Source of the DNA: Amoeboaphelidium occidentale
Lineage: Eukaryota > Aphelidiomycota > Aphelidea
Direction of reading: 5' to 3'
Assembly (NCBI GenBank): GCA_023515795.1
Contig: JALGPX010000055.1
Location: 1 to 64,000, forward strand
Length of the DNA stretch: 64,000 bases
The translations under genes were made by a program, and so were the position numbers. Shown piece by piece: positions 47,662 through 57,520 of the stretch. Each line of letters starts with the position of its first letter. Within the stretch, counting starts at the first letter, position 1. The notes beneath the pieces were generated by a model that saw only the letters and a program-made list of their open reading frames with translations, was not told the DNA's origin and made no database searches.

Positions 47662-50517
47662 CTATAGGGACGACGTTACAACAACGCCTTGGCCATATAT
47701 CAACAGAACAGGTGGTAGGCCTGATATTAAACCATTCTGCCCATAATCTCCTGCATTCGCTGTTAATGCTTCGATAGCATCGATATAATCTTCTTGAGTT
47801 CTAAAACACGAAGGTGTAGGTAAAACAGAAAACACAACACTTGTGTGATGAGGATGAGAATACAGCTTCATGATGCGATTGATTAATCTGCATTGTTCAG
47901 TTGTAGATAGCCGTTCAAAGGCTGTTTTGTAAGGCTCTTGGGTTCTTTGTGTATCAGGGAAAACGCTCAAGTTTTCAGATGAGAAGTAGCCAGAAGAAGG
48001 TGTGAAAACAGACTCGGATGATTCTAAGCTGTCATGGCAATAAAGTGTAAATTCGCCATTTCCACAAGGAGCAACAGTCGGTGTTCGATTTAAACTCTGG
48101 TTTTGGTGATACGTTTCTAGACTTACACAAACAACTTTGGCATTAATTCTCAAATTTTTCAGCAACGACATAACGCGATCAGTCTCTTGGTTCAAATCAC
48201 TGTCTAATTCAACAAGTCGGATAATTCTTAGAGTATGCGATTCTGACCATCGAGGAACCATGCTAAGAATGCAGCCAAGCTGTAGCACCATAGTAAAAGA
48301 GCTCTCACCCTTAGCATTTTGATAAAGAGGGTAAAGATCAATGAATTTCTTCTCTCTTGCATTCGCTGCTTTGTTTGAGAACCATGATCGATTAAGTTTT
48401 GGTGGAATAGATATGGAATCAAATCCGCTGGCGATAGCTACAGACTTTCCCAACAATAATTCCTCTTCTATAATCTTAACCGTATTATGTTCTAGAGCTA
48501 GTTCTCTGCTTGTCCAAGAAAGGAGCAGAATGTTGGGTTTCATTGCGCCGAGTCCAGAATTCATCATGAAACTTCTGCATGCAGTTTGAAGATTCTCAGA
48601 AACGATTATTTCAAAGAATGCTTTAATCCCAAGCTTATCAATTTTCTCTAACCATTCTAGTCTTATACGCTTCTGCTCTTCAATGTTCGATAAAGATATT
48701 TCATATCCTAGAATAGTATATCCAAGGACAAACAAACTCCCCTTCTTCAGGGCGTTTGCGAATTCAATTAGCCCTTCTGATGCCGGAGGTAAATTCGCAA
48801 GCAACAATATCTGTGGTCTCCAGTACTTTACATGTTCTTTCCTTACATCGAGTCTCAGCAAGTATTTCCTGACCTGATGATAAATCAAAGCCTGCTGAAT
48901 ATCACCCCATGATTTCGGTGAAGATACGAAATGAATTGTAATCCAGAGACATACAAAGAACACAGTAGAAACAGAAGCATTCACGGGATTCACAACAAGC
49001 ATACAAACGAAACATCCTACAAAACCCAACAGAGCTGTGCTCCACCTGAAATACTTAAATGTTGGTCTAAAGTTCGGCGCTGAAGAAATTTTCAATAAGA
49101 AACAAGCAAGATTAATAATACCGTACGTCAGCAGCGTGAACATGGTAACCACGGACGCTATTGCATTCAAATCTCCAACAAAGAGAAGTAATTGAGAAGC
49201 AATCCAAATCAAAATAACTGCCAGAATAGGCTCTTCATTAAAATACTTTGCAGAAACTTTAAATGGGGATAAGAATGGCAATATATCGTCTTTGGCCATA
49301 GCTTGAAATATTTTTGCAGATGTAATGAAACCACCAATTATTGAAAATATAGACGTTGAGTAAATCCCAATATCAACTAGCCATGGAACAAGAGCAAAAT
49401 CGTTCAGAACGGTGAAAGATTGTTTTAGAGACGTTTGAGACATTGTGCTGCCAATGAGGAAAGTGAGAACAACGTATGTAATGTAAGTGGTAAGAACTGC
49501 ATAAATCGTTCCTGTTGGTATGGAATGACTAGGTTTGCTGAGATCTCCAGACATTGATGCCCCTGCCAATATTCCAGAGCACGCAGGATAAATTATGCCA
49601 AAAATTGACTGAAAACTCTCGACTGAGTTCCCAGAATATGATAAAGTGTAATTAGAGAACAAGTTTGAATGAAAGGTTTCGCTGCTCCAGCTGGTGTATG
49701 TAATCTTGTTGCTTTCAAAAGGAATTTGAAAGAGAAACGAACCGATAATGGTGGCCACTGAAGTGCAGATAACGATAAACAGTGCAGTGGATGTCCGCGT
49801 ATAGAGATCAGATCCTTTGAAGCATATCAATGCCGAGAGAAGGAGAATTACTGAACTGTAAAGCATTTGGAATCCTGAACCGTCAGGCAATACATGACCC
49901 ACACTCCCGTTTGAAACAGAAAAGTCGCTTAGCAGTTGATCCAAGAAACCAAAAGCATTCATTGAATTTCCCATCATACCACAAAAACATAAAATGAAAC
50001 CAGTGCAGCCTCCGAATTCTACGCCAAGGGAACGAGATATCAGATAATACGGTCCACCTTCTTTAACTTCGCCATTTGTGCTGATTGCCGATACACTGAG
50101 AGTCGTCAATAGAGCAATTCCCATTCCGATAGTAAACATAGCCAAGGTCTCAAGTATACCCGCATGCCCAATACAATAGCCGAGGCGAATGAACAAAATA
50201 ATGCCTGATATCGATAACCAAGTCGGAACAAAAACGCCTGCAAAGGTTCCAAGCCCTTTCTTTGCACCATCATCAGAAGTATCAACAGGCAGTTGTGTGT
50301 ATCTATGGCGCTTGAATAGAAAACTGTATAGCCGATACAACAGGTTGTTAGCAGTCGAAACATGACCGTTGGTTTCCTCAGAGCTATCTTCAGTTGATGA
50401 TATTAGCTCTCTTGGCCGGTTTCTATTGCTCGTCGTAATGAAAGGTAACGCCTTGTTATGTGGAATGTCGTATGAGAGACCTTCATCTTCCTCTACTACA
50501 AAAGTTTCCGGCGTCAT
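47662..50517 (-). CDS. VHC1: SLC12-type cation-chloride cotransporter (vacuolar Vhc1-like)
   Basis: 951 residues. The core signature LGTFAGVFVPTWLSISGIIL is followed by FIRLGYCIGHAGILETLAMF. Further landmarks are NGEVKEGGPYYLISRSLGVE, IFGIIYPACSGILAGASMSG and DLSKPSHSIPTGTIYAVLTT, all typical of the family. About 12 spans are followed by a large C-terminal domain (from residue 570, YLLRLDVRKEHVKYWRPQIL). The N-terminal cytoplasmic part is acidic. In yeast Vhc1 is a vacuolar K+-Cl- cotransporter, and that placement here is inferred. No intron is needed. Its start is 56 bp after the Argonaute stop. Confidence 0.93.
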   Translation of the reverse strand: MTPETFVVEEDEGLSYDIPHNKALPFITTSNRNRPRELISSTEDSSEETNGHVSTANNLLYRLYSFLFKRHRYTQLPVDTSDDGAKKGLGTFAGVFVPTWLSISGIILFIRLGYCIGHAGILETLAMFTIGMGIALLTTLSVSAISTNGEVKEGGPYYLISRSLGVEFGGCTGFILCFCGMMGNSMNAFGFLDQLLSDFSVSNGSVGHVLPDGSGFQMLYSSVILLLSALICFKGSDLYTRTSTALFIVICTSVATIIGSFLFQIPFESNKITYTSWSSETFHSNLFSNYTLSYSGNSVESFQSIFGIIYPACSGILAGASMSGDLSKPSHSIPTGTIYAVLTTYITYVVLTFLIGSTMSQTSLKQSFTVLNDFALVPWLVDIGIYSTSIFSIIGGFITSAKIFQAMAKDDILPFLSPFKVSAKYFNEEPILAVILIWIASQLLLFVGDLNAIASVVTMFTLLTYGIINLACFLLKISSAPNFRPTFKYFRWSTALLGFVGCFVCMLVVNPVNASVSTVFFVCLWITIHFVSSPKSWGDIQQALIYHQVRKYLLRLDVRKEHVKYWRPQILLLANLPPASEGLIEFANALKKGSLFVLGYTILGYEISLSNIEEQKRIRLEWLEKIDKLGIKAFFEIIVSENLQTACRSFMMNSGLGAMKPNILLLSWTSRELALEHNTVKIIEEELLLGKSVAIASGFDSISIPPKLNRSWFSNKAANAREKKFIDLYPLYQNAKGESSFTMVLQLGCILSMVPRWSESHTLRIIRLVELDSDLNQETDRVMSLLKNLRINAKVVCVSLETYHQNQSLNRTPTVAPCGNGEFTLYCHDSLESSESVFTPSSGYFSSENLSVFPDTQRTQEPYKTAFERLSTTEQCRLINRIMKLYSHPHHTSVVFSVLPTPSCFRTQEDYIDAIEALTANAGDYGQNGLISGLPPVLLIYGQGVVVTSSL

Positions 50518-50573
50518 GTCAAAAAAGATCTTTTATTTTCGTTAGCTTGTTGTAGAAACGCCTGAGATTTACT

Positions 50574-53500
50574 TCACATGAAGTACATCACTTTTTGTAA
50601 CTCAGGCTTAACTGGAGTCAGCTTTCCTTGTAGGCGCTTTCTTAGCTCCTCTTCTTCTTCCTTTGTCAATTGTTCTCTGCCTTTTCTTCTTCTTCGGTTG
50701 AGACTATCTGCTTGTGGTTCTCCATCAACATCACGCGAGCCTTGGCCTTTTTCTTCTTGTGGAGATGCTCCTGGGAAATAACTTGATCCTTGCTCATAAA
50801 CTGATGGAGTTCCAGGAGTTGATTCTTCTCTTGATGCGACACTTCCTGGTTGAGACATTCCATTGATCTGACCCTTCATGTGATACTTGGCCCTAAATGC
50901 AACCAAGTCAGCGTAGTATGCTGGAGGAACTACACTAACACTTCTCGTGCATCGTGCATAGCCATAACACAAGCGGTTTGTGAGTTCTTGTAAAGTGTCT
51001 GGCGTGAAACTATTTTCATCGTGTAGAACATGATAATGAGTAGGCCTGGATGTTCCCTGTAAACCAGCATGTGAGCACAAATAGAAATCATACTCGTTAG
51101 GATGAGTTATATGTGAGTCAATGACAGTACCAGCAGGGATGTTTCCACTTCTGTCGGCATCTTTTGGATTCATTGCAAAAACTCTTGCGTGATGTCTCTT
51201 TTGAACGACAACATAAGTGATTGTCGGATTATATCCAGACTGTAACTTTTCACAAGCATGTCGTATCGATTTCAATTCAGCGCTAACAACTTCATGAAAC
51301 TGGCTTTCGCTAACACCATCTCTGTAGAATAAAATTCTCTGTGGTGCGATTTGATTGTTCTCAACGTAGAATATTTTCAAAAGCTCTTGCACCATGGATG
51401 ATAATTCGGAAATGACTTCTTTTCTTGGTGGCTGTAAACGTACAGTAGCAGAATAGCGACTAAAGAATTAATACAAGAGGTTGCAAACAATTACCTTGCA
51501 AGTCTATCCAAACTTCCAACCAAAGCACAGACACTTCCTGAAGACTTTGCTTCACCGTGAGCAGGATGAGTCACATCAGCACCAAAGATAATAGTTGGGA
51601 CGTCGCTAACCCAAGGCAAACCAACATCTCCAGGAATGGAAGGGTTCTTAACAATGAATGAGTTGACACCTCCAAGCTTGGCATTGATTTTGAGACAAAC
51701 ATTTGCGCAATATTGCTTCTTAGGCTGGAATGTGTGCTTCACCTGAACACACTGGGTTGGTACTCCAAGAATAGTGTCACCGACTCGTTTAACTTCAGCG
51801 TATAATGGAACACCAGTGTTAGGAAGGATGCAGAGAATCAATTGTGGAAAAGATTGTGTTGATTCTCCAGCGGCTTGCCAAGCTACCTGGATTGTTTGTT
51901 CCACATTCATAGAAGGGTCACCGTATACTGCAGGTGGATGAACATTAGTTATTGTCAAACCAGTATCTTTGCAAGTGTTAATCAATTCTCTTAAGAAATG
52001 GTCAATCTTATGCTGTGGCATCTCTCTTGGAGTTCCAAAACAAACAACAGCCCAAGAGTGCAGAGTAGCAGGTTGAACAACTTTCTTTTCTCTCAAGTTC
52101 CATGAACCTTCTCTAGGAGTTATCAGAGGCTCCCTTGAAGTTGGATGATACTGCAGAGTTGGAGGGTCAAGAATTCTGGCTGGAATCACCATCATTTCTT
52201 CACTAACTTTGACACCAAATGAGCCCAAGAAATCTGCATCAGCTGGATCCAGCAATGGGTTTGAATTTGCCTCTGAATCTCTTGCTCGAGTTTTTTCGCG
52301 ATCAAGCCCAAGTTCTGCAACAGCTTGGGAAATCTTCGTAGCTCTTCTGTCTGGAGTCTGACATGTCAATCTGATCATTTGTGCAGTCTGAGATTCATTC
52401 AACTTTCTTAAATACCTTTGTCCCGGCAAAATATCACAGACTTCCAGTGGAAGGTAAACAATCCTTTGTGGACTTCCGACCTTCAAACAAGGAAGATAAG
52501 GATACTTTAGAATGCAGTTATACTGCTTCTTGAAATATTGTTCGACTGAAATTTCTGAATCTTCAGCAAAGTTTGGCTCTGAGTTGTCTCTTCGCGAAGA
52601 GTTATACTTGAAGAAGGTCATGTCCACAGAAGTTCTTGTGAAGCCAATGATTTTGTACTTTCTCTTTATGTCGCCCGAGTGGTTAACCTGGATTTTTACA
52701 GCTCTTAACAGCCTTTCAAGCTTTTCAATTTCCTTGACTCTTAATGGACTTTTCAGATCATCACTTGATTTCTTTCCAAGGATTTTCACCACGAAGCTCA
52801 ATAGTGGCCCAGGCTCAAAGAATGCTGTAGCACTGACATCGATGTTCATCAACAATCTTCCCTTTGCTGGTCTTACACTTTGATGGAAACCCATCCAGCA
52901 TTCAGCTCCGTCACCAAGGAGTTTTGAATCGCTTCTTGTGAAAAATGATCTTCCAACTGATGTGAGTGTCATTGAAGGTCTGTGTCTCATCAAGACATCA
53001 ATGGCTTGCAGAGCATCATGTGGTGTTGTGCTAGCCTTGCCATGAATGAAGTTCTGGAGATCCTGCATGTCAATTAAACTGGAAAGTTTCAAAACAATAG
53101 TAAACTTTCTCTCGTTCAAATTCCAACTGGAGCCTTTCTGCACATTCAAATCGCTCTCCCTGGACATGCTTATTCCGGATTCACTTGTTGCTTTTAGCTT
53201 CAGGCCAGGATTTTCTTCAGAGAGATATACATCAATTTCAAACAAACCATTCTCTCCAAGGTCGATGGCTATAGGACTGTAAATATACTTTTTCCCATCA
53301 AAAACAGCGGTGATACCGCCGAGCTTCTCTTTTCCATATTTCAGAATGAGCTCTTTGAAAATCTTTCTGTTCATAGATGGAGGAACATCAGGAGTGATCT
53401 TGATTTCGTACTGATAAATAGACTGTCCAGGAAGCGTAATAAATTCAAAGAAGTTTGCTCGAACGCGTATTTGTTTGCCCTTTTTACCTATCTCTGGTCT

Positions 53501-54382
53501 CTCAGGGAATATGCTTTGTTCATCTCCACCAGCAGAAAGTGCAGCAGAGTGAAGACCGCCGTCAGAACCAGAGTAAGAGGATGCAGACGAAGCTTGCGGA
53601 GTATTTCTTCCAATAGTACCAACGTTCCATCTGTCTGAAGTACGTACTGGTGACATTACACGATCATCTGCAGCAACTCTGAGCTGTGTTTGTATAGGAA
53701 GGCCTGAAAATAAGCCGTAAGAACCAGAAGTCGGAGCTTCTAAAGCGCTCATAGGAGCTCGTTGTGGATATACGCTCTCCTGAGCTGTTGCTTGAGGCCT
53801 CTGATCTGACCAAATATGATGAACTCCATCAAGTGGCGCAGCAGTCATTGGACTATTGATTGATGACCCAACACCATACATACTCATAGGATGAGCAGAC
53901 TGAGCGCCTGAAGAATATAAGGATGATCCAAATCCGCCTGCTCCAGCTGAGAATTGAATATTGCCTGTGTTCAGGTGCGATGGTCTTCCAGTAGCAATAG
54001 GAGGCGGTGCAGGCCTTGCTGCAAAAGCCTGTGGAGGCCTAGACAAGCCAGGAGCACCTCTTCGTTGCTGAGGTCTACCTAAAGGACTAGATGGTACATG
54101 TGCAGATCCTGATAAGCTCATAGACCGAAACGAAGCGGATACATCTCCAGCAGATGCTGACGCTCCGACGGGTGAGAATGTCTGGTGTGGAGATCCCGCT
54201 GAGAATGCTTGTGAGTTTGGTGAGAATGCTGATGATCCCTGGTTCAATTGAAATGGTGCGGCTGTAGGATTGAGTGATAGCTTTGATCTTGCACTTTGTG
54301 ATGCTTGCGACTGTGATGGCTTTGAATTACTTCTTGATCTACGATCTTGGTTATTTGAAGTATTATCTTGAGGTGATGACAT
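50574..54382 (-). CDS. AGO1: Argonaute, slicer residues intact, two exons
   Basis: Exons 51495-54382 and 50574-51459, with a 35-nt intron (gtaatt to tag), give 1257 residues. The long N terminus (about 295 residues) is Ser/Gly/Gln/Pro-rich. PAZ, MID and PIWI follow. The catalytic tetrad is complete: D936 (FGADVTHP), E977 (RKEVISEL), D1010 (FYRDGVSE) and H1104 (SRPTHYH). E977 sits just after the splice junction, and the acceptor was set by the conserved [10 protein letters not shown] segment. A 90-residue low-complexity, acidic then basic insert lies between the last PIWI helix and the terminal MYFM. This implies an active RNAi pathway, with Dicer and RdRP expected elsewhere. Confidence 0.97.
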
Positions 54383-54979
54383 TGTTATTAATTGATCAGT
54401 ATCTCGAATGAACTAATGAAGCGGAGTGAAGTTGTTAGGCAAAAGTTTAGTTCTAAAAATATCAGAATCCTGTCCCAATTGAGCGGCAACACCATCCACT
54501 CCCAGCTACCTGAAGGAACTCTAACAAGATCCATCAAGGGAACAGGGATGAAAATGCGCCGATAAGCCAAATTACCTGCGATCTGATTTACTTGCAGAAA
54601 ATCTGATGATCCTCGAATTCCTCACTTTGGTGTCATCCGTTCTAACCAATCAGGGAGTCTCGGCTTCGGATCTGTTTCCGGAGATTGTCCGCTAAGATTG
54701 TATCACGTGTGGACATAATAGCGAATGAAGATCAGCATTATATTATTGTCTAGTGGGTCAACCCGTGTACGCAGCGTGGACATCGAGACTGTGATGTCAT
54801 TTCACCACCTTGTTGAAGTTCAGAATCAAACTGTAAGATGGCTATGGAGTATCGAATACAGAAAGGTTCAGTATCATTCATTGGTACCCAGGATTTATTC
54901 ATGTACTAACCATCACGAGTTGATTACAGCTCAGTCAAAACATTATTTCCATTCAGTTTTGCAATACTTCCTATGTGTT
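54383..54979. promoter_or_regulatory. Argonaute promoter region and 3' flank of the LRR-like fragment
   Basis: 597 bp between the Argonaute start and the stop of the minus-strand LRR-like fragment. A CCAATCA box lies at 54646-54652. The plus-strand frame at 54725-54997 has an ATG but no recognisable domain and its codon usage looks random, so I left it out. Otherwise nothing was seen. Confidence 0.4.
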
Positions 54980-55602
54980 TCAAGTAAGATTTTCTGACGA
55001 TCCGTATTTGTGATGATATAATGCAGGATTTTGAAAGAAATCGATACGACCAATAGATGCAAATGGGTTGTATGTAATATCCAGGAACTCAGTGTGTGGT
55101 AGCCTGAGGATTCTCGTGATAGCACCGTTCAGCATTTTCTTCAAAGATGATACAACACCATGAAATCGATTCCATGAGAGGTTCACCATGTTGCAATTAA
55201 GCATCTTCATAAGAAGATCAGCAACATCATCCATACCTTCATCATGTAAACCACACTTAGAAATCTGAAACCATTTTATATTTTTGCATTCAGTAGGGTA
55301 ATAATCGTAAATGTCAGACAGGTGATAACATCCAAATATCGTATGACGAGATGAANNNNNNNNNNNNNNNNNNNNNGTAAACCACACTTAGAAATCTGAA
55401 ACCATTTTACATTTTTGCATTCAGTAGGGTAATAATCGTAAATGTCAGACAGGTGATAACATCCAAATATCGTATGACGAGATGAACATAACTTTTTAGC
55501 GACAAAAACTAACCCTTTTTGAAAAATACAACCGTTATCGTCCATCAATTCCTTCACCGCCTGTTTAGTATTTAATTCGGCTAAAGAAAGCAACTTCTGC
55601 AA
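54980..55602 (-). pseudogene. LRR-like gene fragment split by a contig gap
   Basis: A minus-strand open frame without an ATG start, cut by 21 Ns at 55356-55376. Flanking blocks 55246-55355 and 55377-55486 are 110-bp duplicates with one difference (T55279 versus C55410), so the frame is continuous once contigs are merged. The readable part resembles a few degenerate leucine-rich repeats (LLMKMLNCNMVNLSWNRFHG, ILRLPHTEFLDITYNPF). Upstream, an in-frame stop precedes residue one and a possible acceptor TTGCAG sits before AAGTTG, so either a 5' exon is missed or the gene is truncated. No family assignment is safe. Confidence 0.45.
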
Positions 55603-55713
55603 CGTCTCCCTTTAGAAAGCGTGTGCTAGAAAGCGCTTATTATCTGGAACACATTCAGTATTTTCGCGCCGAGAACAGGGATTTTAAATCTGCTAAAACT
55701 ACATTCTCATAGA

Positions 55714-55884
55714 ATGGCGCCAATATATGAAATCTGCCTGTGCACTGATCTGTCACAGAGTCTTTGTGACAAGCGATGCTATTTTAAACTGAACTGTTTC
55801 AGACTTCCAAAGATCTTGTCAGACATCCTTATATACAACCAATATATCACGCGCTTACCCTGTCTCAAACTGAGAACGGAATAA
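55714..55884 (+). pseudogene. Short ORF resembling an LRR/ZYG11-type N-terminal box
   Basis: A 56-residue ATG-initiated frame in the 350-bp gap before the cystinosin gene. It contains EICLCTDLSQSLC and RLPKILSDILIYNQY, a pattern like the LC...LP..I.D.L segment at the N terminus of some LRR E3-adaptor proteins. It stops abruptly and no LRRs follow on this strand, while an LRR-like fragment lies nearby on the opposite strand. It may be a broken gene remnant or a chance frame. Confidence 0.25.
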
Positions 55885-55953
55885 TTATGAAACCACCGCA
55901 GCAACCTCCTATCAAACCTGCTCGATTGTGGTTGCACAAATCTTTTCCACACA

Positions 55954-56925
55954 ATGTCATCTGCAGTAGAGATTTTATCGTTTGTATTCGGCTGGATTTA
56001 CACTATCACGTGGTCATTATCATTTTACCCTCAGATATACCTCAACTTCAAGCGTGGAAGCACGAAAGGCTTAAGCAGCGATTACGTTCTGAACAATATG
56101 CTCGGATTTACCTGTTACGCTCTCTACAATATTGTCTTTTACTTTGATAAGGGCGTAAGGAAAGAGTATTTTGATATTTACGGCAAATGGCCTCTGGTGG
56201 AATTGAATGATGTCATATTGGTTTGCCATCTGTTCGTGCTCTCGCTAATCATTGTTTGGCAAGGATCCCGTAATGGCGCATACAAGCATTGGCTACCTAA
56301 ACTCAAAAGAGGCCAGAATGGGTACAATATAGTCGCCGATGAGGATGTTAATGTGGATGCTGGGGCATCGTCAATGCGCTGTGACTCTTTCGATACGCTT
56401 CACCAGAAGGATGATAACAACGTCGATAAATTGTTCGACCAGACAGAAAAGGCATCATCTAATGAAGATGTTTATGCTCTTACATGGCCTTCGCTCGTGT
56501 TCTTTTGCTCCAGCGTTTTCGGTTTAGTTCTCGCGACAATCTTGGCGTCATCAAAAGCCATCTCCTGGTTAGACTGGTTGTATTATCTCTTTATTGTTAA
56601 AGTTTCTGCTACACTGTGCAAGTGTGTACCTCAAATCTATATGAACTACAAACTTAAATCGACTATTGGGTACTCCATTTTCAATGTTTTACTTGATTTC
56701 TCTGGTGGCCTGTGCTCATTAGTTCAAATGGTTCTTGACGCGTATATCACTCAGCACTGGGAAGGCATTTATGGTAATCCTTTAAAGAGTGGTCTTGGTA
56801 TTGTGTCAATTTTGCTAGACATTATCTACATGTTGCAACATTACGTTTGGTACAGAGGCAACGATCCATTCGTATTACAAGAATCTTCAAAAGAAACATC
56901 TCGAGATAAAGACTTTGATGCTTAA
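55954..56925 (+). CDS. CTNS: Cystinosin-like lysosomal/vacuolar cystine transporter
   Basis: 323 residues, seven membrane spans, intronless. Two PQ-loops are present: FYPQIYLNFKRGSTKGLSSD (residues 26-45) and CVPQIYMNYKLKSTIGYSIF (near 227). The DYVLNNMLGFTCYALYNIVF segment is diagnostic of cystinosin. A central hydrophilic, acidic loop (about 115-165) is longer than in animals. Cystinosin exports cystine from the lysosome or vacuole with protons. The first ATG gives the family length. It precedes the mitochondrial uL30 gene by 43 bp on the same strand. Confidence 0.94.
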   Translation: MSSAVEILSFVFGWIYTITWSLSFYPQIYLNFKRGSTKGLSSDYVLNNMLGFTCYALYNIVFYFDKGVRKEYFDIYGKWPLVELNDVILVCHLFVLSLIIVWQGSRNGAYKHWLPKLKRGQNGYNIVADEDVNVDAGASSMRCDSFDTLHQKDDNNVDKLFDQTEKASSNEDVYALTWPSLVFFCSSVFGLVLATILASSKAISWLDWLYYLFIVKVSATLCKCVPQIYMNYKLKSTIGYSIFNVLLDFSGGLCSLVQMVLDAYITQHWEGIYGNPLKSGLGIVSILLDIIYMLQHYVWYRGNDPFVLQESSKETSRDKDFDA

Positions 56926-56968
56926 TAGATGATACGCTTTGAGTCTTTTCTTTATTCGACTCCAATCT

Positions 56969-57514
56969 ATGATCAACTTGATTCCAAGATTTACAACACG
57001 AACGCATTCATTGAACGCCTTCAACCTGCGTAACGCTCAGCCACAACGATCATTAGTCATTCTGCCGTACAACCATCCATTTGAGTATTTCAAGAAGGAC
57101 TATCAACCGCGGAATGATTTAAGGATTGTTCATCCAGAACCTTTCGAATCGACTAAGAAGACGCCTTTGTATTTCCAAATCACCTTAAAGCGTTCTATTA
57201 TCGGAATGCACTGGCAGAAGAGGTACTGGTTGGGTGTGCTATTTAAGAAGTTTTCGCCTTTGAAGCGATTAAGGCCAAGACTTGTTCGACCTAAAGTATC
57301 TGTGAACACGGTGATATTCAGAGAAGCCACTCCAGACGTGATGGATTTGATATTAGAGTCAAAGGAAGCATTGGCTGTTAAGAATATTTGGACAGAAGAA
57401 GAATATCGCGAAATTGGTAGAAAGCTCTTGAAGGCTAAAGCTTTGACGGATGACGAATTGCAGGTTCGACGTGGCTATTATAAGTCTGGAAGTCTTGTGA
57501 ATAAAACATTCTGA
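56969..57514 (+). CDS. MRPL33: Mitochondrial ribosomal protein uL30 (Mrpl33-like)
   Basis: 181 residues from the ATG at 56969. A basic, Arg/Ser/Asn-rich presequence (MINLIPRFTTRTHSLNAFNL) fits mitochondrial import. The uL30 core is YFQITLKRSIIGMHWQKRYW followed by NTVIFREATPDVMDLILESK, matching the family pattern of a beta strand, the K-R-S-I-G loop and the VxRxxTPxVxGMI helix, with some divergence. The protein is longer than bacterial L30 because of N- and C-terminal extensions, as is common in mitochondrial versions. The stop is 6 bp from the convergent NADH dehydrogenase stop. Confidence 0.8.
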   Translation: MINLIPRFTTRTHSLNAFNLRNAQPQRSLVILPYNHPFEYFKKDYQPRNDLRIVHPEPFESTKKTPLYFQITLKRSIIGMHWQKRYWLGVLFKKFSPLKRLRPRLVRPKVSVNTVIFREATPDVMDLILESKEALAVKNIWTEEEYREIGRKLLKAKALTDDELQVRRGYYKSGSLVNKTF

Positions 57515-57520
57515 AATTCC

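Noticed and set aside
54725-54997. Plus-strand 90-codon frame near the Argonaute promoter
   Set aside because: ATG present but no domain, no conservation evidence and codon use looks random; it overlaps promoter DNA.
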